Made by a program: the position numbers and the translations under genes. From Pithys albifrons albifrons (taxonomy: Eukaryota; Chordata; Aves; Passeriformes; Thamnophilidae): a stretch of 64,000 nt of DNA. The first letter of the stretch is position 1. Each line of letters starts with the position of its first letter. A model generated the notes under the pieces. That model had not been told where the DNA came from. It worked only from the letters and a program-made list of their open reading frames with translations, and did not search any database. Positions 52,601 through 64,000 of the stretch are shown here, in pieces. Where the stretch lies: positions 62,794,299 to 62,858,298 of the forward strand of contig NC_092461.1 of the NCBI RefSeq assembly GCF_047495875.1. Direction: 5' to 3'.

Positions 52601-55346
52601 GATCGGTATGCCGTATCATAAGACAGTAAGACTACAGCCATCTGTGTTTGTTCCATGATAAACAGGAGGTTTTTAAATAAGATTTTTGTAATTCAAAGGA
52701 AATTCTCAAATGAAAACACAATCTCCTGATGTTCTGCTGATGACATATAAAATAACAGAGGATGACCAATCTGTATTCTCTTTCAGACAGATGCCATTTG
52801 TGATGCTCTGCTGGTTACTGCTGTGTAAGAGGGAAATCAAGAGCAATGGTCACCTAAGAAGTGCCAGCACTATGTGTGTTAGCACCATGCTTGTGCCCTT
52901 TGGGGACAGTCTGACTGAACTCTTACAACCTGCGTCTGTCAGATGATGTCAAGCATGGAAAGAAGCAGGCTTTTGCAAAGGGAACCTTCTAGTCCTGCTT
53001 AACTTATTTGAGGTGAATCTTTTCAAATGCTGGGGGGAGGAAGGAGATGAAGGGAGAGTGAGAAAATTAATACTGTACCTCCTGTATCAATTTTACCATT
53101 TGTTTCATAAAAAGATGTTAAAGCACAAGTCACGTATTCTTATAATTTTTGTACCACACATTTTTTTGGAAAACACTGCAAGACCTAGAAGCTTTTGTGA
53201 ATAATACAGCATAATTTGGAGAAAAGTTGGTGTGTTATGCTGTGTTTTGTAACTGACCACTAATTCCCTAAATTAGTTTATAGTTACTCTCTCTTTGTGT
53301 AAGTATGTAATGGGCTGCTGAGTCAAATATTTTACTGACTTCAATTTGTGATAAGTATGCTAGTTCAAATGCTGTGGTGATGTGCATTAAATGAGTTGCA
53401 AAGCAATGACTGAGTTATGCTGTCTCCCCAACGGACTGCTAATAAAAAAATTTATACCTTACAAACCATCATAATTCTGTATATGCCACATGAAATAAGG
53501 CATTAAAATGTTTTAGAGAGCTTTAAAATTTTTATTGGTGCTTTTTTGGTATTGCTCCGCTTATAAAGCTGGGCTTCCTTAATTAGTAAGGACCTAGGCT
53601 CAGGGGAAAAAAAAAGTATGGGAAACACTGGACCCTTTAAATTTTAAGTACTCCAGCTATAGTAGGTTTTGCTGCTATATAGTTAATGAATTATTATTAC
53701 ACTAAGTGGCCATCCACATGCAGAGTATTCATACAGATTAGTCAGTACATTCATCTGGTTTTCTGATTTAATTTCAAAGTGAATTAAGTTCTTGGTTTGG
53801 AGGAATTATTTTTTCTTCCCAGGATCTTGCTGATCATTAAAAGATTACTACATCCAGAAGAGTCATTATCTATTCTATATATTATAACATTATCCACTCA
53901 TAGTGCTCCTAGCTGCAAATGGATGGGTCAGCAATGCTCTTGTCAGAAAACATTTCTCACAGAGAGAAGCAGTTGGACATTCCAACTAATTTAAAACTTG
54001 CAGAGGAGCATATGAATCCCACATCCCAAAAAAATCAGGCAGTCATATTTTTTTCAAATGCTGACTCCCCCTTCTCTAATGGTTTGTCTGATGGACATGT
54101 GCTTGAACAGAGCACTGGAGCCCTGCTCACTTCCCAATGAGGCTTGGAGCCATAGATACCTGTGATGATCTGCAGTTTAACTCTTTCTTGCAGCTGAATT
54201 TTTCGGCCTTGGCAAGTACCCACTAGCAGTTCATAGATGTTAAAGAGACCGAAGTGTTACACAGGTTTCCCAACACTATGCCATCCAAAAGCCATCCAGG
54301 TAAATGTTAAGGATGTTCTCTTGGTTAGGATACTACTGCAGTGCAAACCATGTCAAGGAAAAACTACTGGGACAGTCAGAGCAGGATGTTAAACAGGCCC
54401 ATCACAGGCTACATCTGCACTACAGCTGGAGGCTTAGCTGCAGAATACTAAATAAGTTAAAGTCACTGGTAAGAGGGGGATGGTACTCACTGCAGCAATG
54501 GGACACCAGGATTTTGCCTATTTGATTGTTGCAAGAAGTACCTTGCAACAAGATTAACTTTAGCTTTAATATATGTACATTCCTCTGATTGCAACGTGGT
54601 CAATAAATGAATGTAAGGACCTGACAGTGCTTTAGCATTAGTCTACTGCTCTCTGAGTATTTCTATAGGAAAAGGGAATGCAGCAAGTTTTCCATGGAGA
54701 TTATGATGGAAGCTAGTCAGATTTTCAAACCCATTAGATCTATGGAGAAGGATGTTTAGCCTAATTTACCTGAAGCTGTCAAATTTAACCCTTAAGATAT
54801 CACAGTATTTTACCTCTGCATGTAAGTCTTGTTAATTGCTAAAAATCAGGGCCTGGCAAGAACTACTACACAATTAAATTGTGCATCACTGATGGTATAA
54901 GAGCAGAAGCAAAGCATTTTTAGTAGCAACTGAAATACCAAAATATATTTTTAAGATATGTTGACTAGACAATAAGGATGTCAATCCCCCTATCCATGCC
55001 TTTGCACTTACCCAATACACATTAGTGGAACATAAATATGATTTGGAACATCTGCATCACACTTGTGGAGTGTCAGCTGGACACTGACACTTTTCTGTAG
55101 GCTGTTCATAAGTTTTCCCTTGAAGCCTCTTCCAGAGACCATCTTTAAGTCAGAGGTGAAAAGGAGAATATCATGGCTTCAAAAAGAGTTAGGAATGGCT
55201 TCCTTAGTCCACAGCATAGCAAGAAGCAACACATCATACTGTTCTTTAAAAACAGAAATATCCCTCACTCAAGTAAACACCTATATCCTGTTTGCAGAAT
55301 GAGCCAAAATTTCCTTTTTCTCTGTCCCTCATCCAAATTACTCATC

Positions 55347-55378
55347 TTTTTTTTTTTTGGGGGGGGGGGGAGGGGGGG
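55347..55378. repeat. T12-G12-A-G7 homopolymer block
   Basis: Twelve T are followed by twelve G, one A and seven more G. The G tracts could form G-quadruplex structures on the plus strand. Homopolymers of this kind are also prone to assembly and base-calling errors. Confidence 0.9.
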
Positions 55379-56195
55379 AAGAAAGAAAAAAGAAGTTATA
55401 ATTAAAGTATAAATATTCCCAACACAGTGTCAAATTTTCTAAGAGGCTCCCTTTTCAGGCCACGGAAGCTGGGCAGAGCACTGCATGGTGGTTCTTCTCT
55501 GCCTCCAGCACATATTCCCACTGCAATTTCAAATTATAAGCTGACATCACCTCTTGCTTGTTGTCCTTTGCTCTGCTTCTTCGGCTGTCTGGCCTCTTTC
55601 CATCTTCATCTCTCACCTTCCTCCCACATTTGCCTTGTAGCAGAGTCCCTTCGCTGAGAGATTTAACTCACCAAAACCAGAAGAGAATTGCCCATGTTTT
55701 TGTTGTGTTTCTTTTCAACTTGGGGAGCTGAGCTGGCTCATGGAGGGTGGTGCCAAAATCAAGCTGTGGGAGAACATGGCAGAAAGCAGACAAAGAAGGT
55801 GATTTGTGAAGGGGAAGCAGGACCTTCTCTCTTGGTAGTGGTAAGAAATTTTGTGCTTAACTTGATGTCTCCAGGTTTGTCTCCATCAGATGCAGCAGCC
55901 ATGATGGAATCATGTCACCACTGGGTTTTAAACACCTTATGCTCCAGTTCATTAACCATGACAAAGTCTCAGTTTCAACAAGGAGCTGCTAACTAAAGCT
56001 ACTCTCTGAGTGCTCAGGATGCAACAACATTTCTTTTTTTCAGTGTTCCATGTAGAGTTACAAGGTATTTCACAGTGGCTCCATGGAATAATAATAGTAT
56101 CTAGACAAAACTTCATAGATTTTTAAGTGCATGCCCAACAGCAATTATGTCAATGTTTGCTTTTAAGTTTCTTCAACATGCCAAGCCCTTCTAGG

Positions 56196-56246
56196 TGCCT
56201 GTCTGTTAGCTGCCAGTACTACAGGCAGCTAACAGAACTATAGGCA
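56196..56246. repeat. Inverted repeat / hairpin
   Basis: A perfect 13-base inverted repeat: 56202-56214 (TCTGTTAGCTGCC) pairs with 56224-56236 (GGCAGCTAACAGA) across a 9-base loop. After a small asymmetric internal loop, a further five pairs form between TGCCT (56196-56200) and AGGCA (56242-56246). The total is about 18 pairs. Confidence 0.85.
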
Positions 56247-57304
56247 TGATAAGGCATGTGATGAACTTACCATCACCTCCCATTTTTAACTCTAGAAATT
56301 TGAAATGACCTCCATTGTTGTTGAGTATCATTTGGAAAGTCAACAGACAGTTAAATTAAGTGATTAACCACATCTGTGTTAAAGCAGAAAATCTAAGCCT
56401 GTGTCATCTAAAATCCTAGTTATATATTTAACTGCACAAATACAGGTGGTAAAACTGTAGTTACCAGGTTACATGGCATATAATAACAAATTCCAAACCT
56501 AAACTCTAAGTCATAGTTACCCCTGCTCTTGCAAATTATAAAACAAGAATGACTATCCTTTCTGATACTTTCCTTGAAAACTATGAGGTACTTTGGGAAA
56601 AAAAAGGTAGTGAACTCAATGAAATAATTTTATTCCACCTAAAATGCACACCACCTGGTGCCACAGATACTTACAGATACTTGGGAGAAAATCCAAAATG
56701 GAGTAAAAAAATCAATTTAGAAATATTTTCTAACGGGATTTGTCAGAAAAGTGTAAAAATACTTCCATTTAACAACTCTCATTTGTAAAAATATGATGGG
56801 TTAAAGTTTGATAATTAGTTGCAAAGTGACTTCAGTACTTTTGAGGTAACCATTGCAGTCCATAAGTAGGATGCATAAATGTTTAGGCACTCCACTATTT
56901 TGACGTATCCTCTGATCCGGTCTAAAGGACCCATTTCATGCAAGACTGCCTTTCCTGCATTACACAAACTTACTGTCTTTCTGCAGCTCAGAGTTCTGGT
57001 TTTCAAGGCCTTTGGATATTTGGAGATCCTGTTGACATCTCCGGCTCTTCAGCACTGCCTGTCATCCCATCTTACTCTCATTGTGGGGCTGTCAGAATGG
57101 CTCTGACCCTCTGTCAAGTTACACAGAGGAACCACAGGCTAAGTGGGTTGCACTGACAGATATGCATTGATGTTGATCTCACTGGCAAAGTTAAGAACTA
57201 TTTTTGGCTTTTCATTTTTAATATCCACAAATCAGCATGAAGTGAACTGGAAAGTGAATAGCCTTCTCCAGTAACATTAAGAGTTTATACTCCCTAAAAT
57301 GTGG

Positions 57305-57327
57305 TTTTGTTTTGTTTTGTTTTTTTG
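57305..57327. repeat. (TTTTG)n simple repeat
   Basis: About three TTTTG units followed by a T run. Confidence 0.8.
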
Positions 57328-59570
57328 AAATGTGAATACACACAATTAGATGACAGCTCATAACACCCTATATGTGAGCTCAAATTTGAGAGCATCAGTA
57401 AAACCATTGTCCATTAAAAGTGTCTAAGTGCATAGTTGCTTTTTTTTTTTTGATTCTGTCCTGCAATAAAGTACCTTACCTTGAAGTAATTTCCCCTTTA
57501 CTCATGGGACCACCACACTGTCTGGGAGGACAGAGTCACTCAGTGGGAGTGAAAGTAGTACCAAAAGACTATGGCCAACTTAAGCACATTAGTATATTTG
57601 CATATTTAAACAGAGAAAGAAATGAAAAGCATTCCCCCGGCCCCCCTTTTTGGTCGCTGTCATTTTGAGTATGGCTAGAGGTAGGATGAGGTTAAAAGTT
57701 CAGGAAAGAAACAGAACACAGAATGACATCCTTTGCACTTATTGAAACTATGACAAGGGACTTAAAACCCTTGCCACGTATTGCCGCATACAGTACTCAC
57801 CGCAAGTAGTCCCCTAAACTGTCTGGCTGTGGTTACAGTTAATTTCTCAGCCAGGAACGGGATAGGACAGTGCTGAGCCCAGGCAAGCTACTGTGCTTTC
57901 AGCACACTTTGCTGCATGGATGAGACTTGGCATTCCCAATTAGGGCAGTTGCACAAAGCAGTGGCCAGGCCATGGCATTTCCATGCAGCCCAGCTTCATG
58001 GCACAAGCTCCTACTGGCATCTCTGCTCCCTGGCACAGCAGCTGTGAGGTAAGGACTGTGCTCCCTGCCCTGTATTTGGGTGCAATAACCAGGAGAAAAT
58101 CTATACTTATTTTCGTATACACTGTCTTCCTCACAAGGCACTGCACATCGGGATTTCTGTACAGCATCTTATGGAAAGGATGTGGAAGCAAATGGTTTCT
58201 TCCTGGCTTGTGAGGAGCTGCCAGCAGAAAGCAACACTTCAAAATGGAAGAAGCAAGTAACACCCTATTAGCCAGAGCAAGCGCACTGCCCCAGCAAGGC
58301 AGGGAGATGCCTGCCTGCAGAGCCAGCAGGTATTTGAGATGGCTTGTAGTGGAAAAGTGATCCGCTTGCACTTTTCTTGTGGTAGACTCATTCTTTATTC
58401 CGATACAGCCAGAGTGGATTTAATAATGCTCATAAAAAATAACAAGTGATTCATGCAGCAATTTTTTTTTGTGGCTGAATGACATTGAAACACAGGGTTA
58501 AACAATTGGGTTTTGTCCTATTTGCTAGCCTTGAGGTTCTGAGGTTAGAAATAAAAGAATTAGCATACACTGGCAGCAAGGGAGGTCATAGCATAGATTC
58601 TGTGTATTCCCGAGTTTCTACATTCCGACTTTCAGCAGCACAAACAATAGCCCCTGAGACCTCTGCCTTTTGTTTCTGTTTAATCTGTATGCAAGGGAAT
58701 AATTTTTTATTCCAGTTACTGTTGAGGGTTTGCATAGTATCTTAATTCACTGGATGAATCTAGTAGTATGCAGCTACTGCCACTCAGTTCCTTCTTGCAG
58801 CTATGAAGGAAACTGCTCTGGCCTCATGAGTATCACCAGCTTTGTGGGTCACTGTGAGAATTCTAGAGAATTCTATTAAAAATAATTTGATCACTTTCAT
58901 TTACAGCTCCCCACGTCCAACCACCAGATTCTAGTGAGCACTTTACGTGTTACACTGGTCCCTGACCTGTTTACCATAGTAGGGTAATCAATAGGGTTTA
59001 ATCAATATTATTGAGGTTTTTCTTCATTGATAAGAGATTTGTTGCACCCAAATAACAAAAGTAAGTTTCTAGCAGGTGCTCTGATAATTGTTCCTGGTAG
59101 CAAAGATCTAATTCATATGATAATCTACCATCATCTGGCATTTCATCCTAACTGATTTTAATGCTATATTGATCTCAGCATTCATAACTGGCCTCTTCAA
59201 ATAGTTCACTTCCTTCTTCACAGAGAAAGAGGAATACAGGTTTTCTTTTAGGCTCTTTTACTAACTGAAGTATGCTGCCATGGAATTTAATTATCTGTAA
59301 CTTTAAAAAAGAAAAAAACCCCAAACCAGACCAAAACAAAAAGCAACCCAGAATGTACATTTCTGGAGTCTGAACAAAATATAGTCAACTTGCATTTCAT
59401 CTTGAAATCCTTATGTAAGCCAAGATTTTTTACTTGGGAAAAGAAATAATAACTAAAGAAATTGAATGGCTGTAATTTGCCCATCTTTATAGAGAAATGA
59501 TTTGATTACTCCACACAAAGGGTGTCCCTCCTCATAATAGCCAGGAAAGAAAGATAAAGAATTGTCAATA

Positions 59571-59603
59571 ACAAAAACAAAACAAAAAAAGAAAAAAAAA
59601 ATA
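59571..59603. repeat. A-rich simple repeat
   Basis: A tracts are interrupted by single C or G, ending in ATATAT. It may be an old poly-A tail, but no element could be named upstream. Confidence 0.75.
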
Positions 59604-60520
59604 TATTCTTGCAGGCTTTTGTGTTGGCTATCTTTCTGAATGGTTGTATTCTAACCTATATAAATCACCAGCCACAGATGCAGGAGTTAAGATAACAAAG
59701 ATATATGGTGCTCTGTGATCCTCATCATCCCTGTGCATCTGAAAACAGAACTGAGAACTGTAAGGTTACTGTGAATGTGGAAAATGGCAAGCAGTCAGCT
59801 CTTTCACCAGACTCAGCAAAATTGTAAGAATAAACAAAAAGTAAAAACATGTAACCAGTACTTTGCACACGCATGGGGGAGAGGGGAGAATTTTAGGTCA
59901 TCTAACAGCTAATGTAAACTACAGGGTGGATTCCTTCCAGAACTAAGCTTGTGATTACATTAATCATTCACACTAGAGCTAATGCTATACATTACACTTC
60001 CAGGATTTCAATAGCAGGTTAGAGCTACAAAAGAGGGAAACAGTCCCCAATACTGGGCACACCATTACTAGAAATAAAGAGTAGGAAAATAATAGCTGAA
60101 ACAGCTAGTCAGCTGAATACCGAGGAAATAGCGAGTAAGCAATTACCAGTTTATCATCTATGTGACCATTACCCTCTTCTCTTTTTGAGCACATCTTTTG
60201 CACCTGGCACTTCAGGCAAACAGCAGCTGAAAGAGAACTCTGTAACATGTCCATAATAGACTGCTCCCCTGCCTTCAGAAGCAAGTGGCCATTTCAATGG
60301 CTGCAGATGTCTGTGTAAGAATGGACACTGCTAGGTACCATTCTCTAGTAATGTCAGAGTCCTTGTCACCAGCTTGAGCTCTTTAATTCATGATACAGTC
60401 TTTATGCTAAAAGGTCACAAGGAAACACCGATAGCTTCTGCTTCAGTTGTTCTCAGCAGATTGTGTAAATGATGTGTTGGTTTCGAAGATCTTGTGGATG
60501 TCCTGTATTTACTTACAGTA

Positions 60521-60552
60521 AAGGTCTTCATTGTATAAGGCCTTCACTGTAT
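60521..60552. repeat. 16-base tandem duplication
   Basis: AAGGTCTTCATTGTAT (60521-60536) is followed directly by AAGGCCTTCACTGTAT (60537-60552), 14 of 16 identical, both differences being T/C. Confidence 0.8.
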
Positions 60553-62034
60553 TTTTCTGATGCTCTCTGCCTAAATCAATATGCATGTCTGAATTCTGAA
60601 CACAGAAAAAACCCAAACTATGTTATAACTGGTTCTCATTAAACTGCTAAATGGAATACTAAAAGGTAGCTTAAAATCAGGTGTATTTAATAAAGCTGTA
60701 TTTGAATTGGCACACGCAAAGGTCCCATGTGTTTTTCAGTTTGCTAGTGTTGCAAGTTTATCATGTGTATTACCTATGCTTAAATGTTACTTCACTCCAA
60801 TAAAAACAGGCATCATTTACAATTTCTCTCAAACATTGCAAAGTCCATGATCCAATTCTTTACCTAGTAGTTTGAGGCAGCCTAACACACCCATTGAATT
60901 TGCTGGGTCTTGGAAAGTGCTTTATGCCTTGAGATTAGATATGGGGTTGCAGGATTAAATAAAATACACACAGGGGCATGAAGTGGGGATTTTCTGTAGA
61001 AGATACATGTTGAGTTTGAACAGAACTGTACAGAGCACTCACTCATTCACCACAGTTCACTTTCCTCGTTAAACCTGCCAAAGTCACGGAAAATAAATCA
61101 CAGGGAGGAGTTTCATCAGTGCAATTATATAAAAATTCCACATTGAATTCTCAGATTTGCAGTGAGAAAGAGTGTTTTCCTGTTTCTTCACCAAAATTTC
61201 TTTGGAGACAGAGAGCATAGAGACCTCTGTGGCAAGCAGATCTCTGAGTCTCCTGAGGACTCCTTGCCCAGTCTTGGAGAGGGGCTGGAACCCATCTGGG
61301 TCTGGTCTCTTCTGACTCTCTGGATCTGCTGTTATGACTCAGGCACGGGCAAGTCCTGACTCCAACACAGATCCCCAAACAAATTGGTATCTCAGCAAGA
61401 CTGTGTAATACACATTCATAACCAGACTGCCTTGACCATAAGGCTTTGGTGTCCTTGCAAGTCTGGAGACATTGCATTCCTCAGATATGATAGATCTGTT
61501 GAAATAAGAATAGTAGTTTAGAGATTTGTCTCACACTGCACATTCAAGAGTCAGAGAAACCACTCCTCTGATCTGGGACTTCACCCTACCTACATAGTAC
61601 TTTGTTTGGTTGCTTACATGGAAACACAACAGTAGGAAAGTATTTTATGTAATTTAACAGTGAGAAAGAGAGCAAAGAAGCCAGCATTGTGTGATCATCC
61701 AGCACTCTGGACCACCATCAGGTTGTGCGTAGAATAAAATTGGGCCACCTCTGCTTTACAGAAGCACCAACATGCAACAGGTTTCCTTTTTCAAGTTATG
61801 AAGCTGAAATAATTTATTAAAAAAAATAAAAAGAATTTTAATCAATAATCATGCCCATGGTAAGATAAATTTTTGCTTGCAAAGGCTTCAACAGATGTTT
61901 TTCATTGTAATGGCTGAGATCCAGAATCTTTTTACATTCTTATTTTCTCTCTTCAGACTGAAATAAGACCAGGGGTCACTCCAAATTCTTTTATTTGTGT
62001 GTGTTATTGTGTGTGAAGAAAGTGGACCTACGTT

Positions 62035-62063
62035 AAAAAAAAGAAAAAAGAAAAAAGAAAAAA
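62035..62063. repeat. (AAAAAAG)n simple repeat
   Basis: Runs of six or more A separated by single G with a 7-base period. Confidence 0.85.
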
Positions 62064-64000
62064 CCCTCTAAATAGGCAAATAAATCAGAAATACCACAAG
62101 TCAGGATAAACTCAGATTTTCTGAGTGATGCAGACATTTGGAAATAAAAGCCAGCTGAAACAGTAATGTAGAAAACATCACAACTTCTTTTGAAGTGAAA
62201 TTTCTCAATGAGGAAAGCAACTTCTTTGGCTTAAAGAAGGTACAGTGGCACCATGAAGTTTGTGCAACTTTCCCAAATACTTCAGAAACCCATACTAACT
62301 CATCCAAACCAAAAAGGAAAAAATAAAACAAGATATTTGACTCACAAACTAGCCACTAAATGTCAAATGGTTACAGAATGCTCCACCTGCCAAGGCTGAA
62401 ATTTAGGACAAAGATCCCAGGGGTGTCAAATCCTGTAATCCCTACTCAGACGAAAGGCCTATTAACTCTAAGACTTTCCTAAAAAAGAGAGAAAATACAT
62501 ATATTATACAATCAGACAAGAGCTGAATGTTTTTTATGAAAACAACATATTTGTAGAAAGTGCCAGGCTGCTACTCCCAGAAAAAAGAAGGCAACTATAG
62601 CTGAGGCAGAAGTAGGACTTGCTTGTTCATCAACCTGCCGTGACCTGAGGCCAAGACAAAGAGTTCAGTCTCCCTGCCTGCTTAAATCCTTGGCTCGGGA
62701 ACTTTCGTAGCCAGCAAGGGTGCTAATTAGAGTCAACTGTGGTGTTGACACACGTGTATGGGGAACCAGGAGGAGACCAACCTCATTTTTACAACAGTGT
62801 CGCACAGAAAGAGGTTTTGGTTGGTTTGATTTAATGATTTGATTAGAATTTGAGCTGATAATTTACAAGGGATAGGCGTTGTATCCACTGCCAGTACTCT
62901 AAGCCAGTCAGCTTTGTACAGGATCAAATTTATGTAGCAATCCAGATTCAGCAGTGTCATAAATAGGGGTAAAAATTTCATGCCAAGTGTAAATGAGTAA
63001 TAAAGTAGTTACAAAGCAGTATCTGTACACTGATTTGGCATTCCATGTGTGTGCAGAAGCAATTTGGTATGCTATGGGGACAAAATTCAGTCCTGGCATA
63101 AATCAATGGGACTCACATCTATTGAACACCAGAACTGAAATAGGACTCAAAGACATTTTAGACAGTGTAGGAATTAGTGATGAGTGGGATATGCAAAGGG
63201 CTTATGGATGTGGAACAGTACAGAAGTGGAAAAGAGCAGAAAAGAAGCAAGGGGAGAGGAGGGTAGAAGGTGCATAGGACCTTCTCTGTTCTTTTTATTG
63301 TTCCTTTTCTTCAACTGGAACTTGAATATATTTTTTTCTCTGCATCCAAACTGCAATAAATTGGGGAACAGCTTGGAGACACTTTAAGGCCTTTTAATGA
63401 TCAGTCACACCTGATGAGTAACAATCATTCAGGTCAGTTCTGGACAAGATCCAGAGATGTCTACAGAATTTCCATCTGCTGGCTGCAAACAGCTACAGGG
63501 TAATTTGGCTGCCAAGTACCCTTGATTCCACAGTGTTATAGTGAAGGTGAACTGAGCCCAACATACAGTTTTCCAAACTTAGTTTCCCACAGCAGACACC
63601 AAGTGATACAACTGCAGTGAAACAAACATCCAGATGCATGAAGGAAGGCTACTGCAAACCTGGGTGAAAACACTGCACCACTAACATGTAAGACTGGTAG
63701 CTGAAAGCAGCCATGGTTTTACCAGGTGGCTAAGACAGTTTAATTGCAACTCATTTTGTCAGGCACCCCTACATCCCAAAAAGCAAAGGAGAGCTTCATG
63801 TCTTTGCTGCTCCCAGATAAAAACTGAAGCATTCCTTGCAGTGTTTACTGTTGCGCTATGCAAGCCTAGAGGAGACCAGCAAACAATGGTGTATGGTATT
63901 GCCTAACAGGTTCCAGATTATCCAAATAGTTTGTAAGTGGGCATAAGGGAGCAATGCAGAAGTACTGCAAATTGTCACCATACATTTCAGACATTTATAA

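Larger units (their letters stand above)
49521..64000. other. Non-coding stretch, no gene seen
   Basis: No supported coding region is present. It contains an 11-base tandem duplication (49626-49647), a T/G homopolymer block (55347-55378), an inverted repeat (56196-56246), TTTTG units (57305-57327), A-rich patches (59571-59603 and 62035-62063), a 16-base tandem duplication (60521-60552) and a possible ancient interspersed repeat near 62985-63130. The longest open frames (57940-58371 minus, 143 codons; 61151-61477 minus, 108 codons; 51744-52064 minus, 106 codons; 55688-55996 plus, 102 codons) match no family I know and lack good exon boundaries. Confidence 0.55.

Noticed and set aside
57940..58371. 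143-codon minus-strand open frame
   Set aside because: No recognisable motif and no good splice sites. A frame of this length is expected about once by chance in a window of this size and composition.
1..64000. CRISPR arrays, tRNA, rRNA and known microRNAs
   Set aside because: No spaced direct repeats, no tRNA-like cloverleaf boxes and none of the well-known microRNA seed-and-arm sequences I looked for were seen. A covariance-model search would be needed to exclude weak cases.

Overview
The window looks like bird nuclear DNA. It carries three or four fragments of the CR1 non-LTR retrotransposon (chicken repeat 1), including the typical avian 3' tails at about 8530-8573 and 19178-19217 and a reverse-strand copy at 49357-49520. 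Interspersed repeats are otherwise sparse. The sequence is AT-rich and poor in CpG except for one sharp CpG-rich block at about 33.4-35.0 kb. The exact species cannot be read from it. I see no bacterial-style gene organisation, and almost every open frame in the window is best explained as chance.

Layout. 1-33.2 kb: non-coding DNA with CR1 fragments at 7780-8573, 19178-19217 and 23770-24085, simple repeats, and a few weak exon candidates (2557-2770 +, 23371-23551 +). 33.2-35.0 kb: the only convincing functional landmark, a promoter region with a small CpG-rich patch (33360-33600) and a strong CpG island (34440-35000). It holds GC boxes, a tandem CCAAT pair, a TATA-like box on the plus strand and two good splice donors on the minus strand (exon ends at 34469 and 33788). 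The simplest reading is that a minus-strand gene begins here, with a mostly or wholly untranslated first exon and an intron running leftward; in that case the left 33 kb is intronic. I could not identify the gene. 35.0-64 kb: non-coding DNA, either upstream of that gene or part of a neighbour, with one CR1 remnant, simple repeats, short tandem duplications, a clear inverted repeat at 56196-56246, and a CRE plus E-box cluster at 48481-48508.

No tRNA, rRNA, known microRNA or CRISPR array was recognised, and no complete protein-coding gene can be supported. I did not find a new biological system. The most useful leads are the promoter architecture at 33.2-35 kb, the hairpin at 56.2 kb and a handful of exon candidates that a comparison with other bird genomes or RNA-seq would settle.
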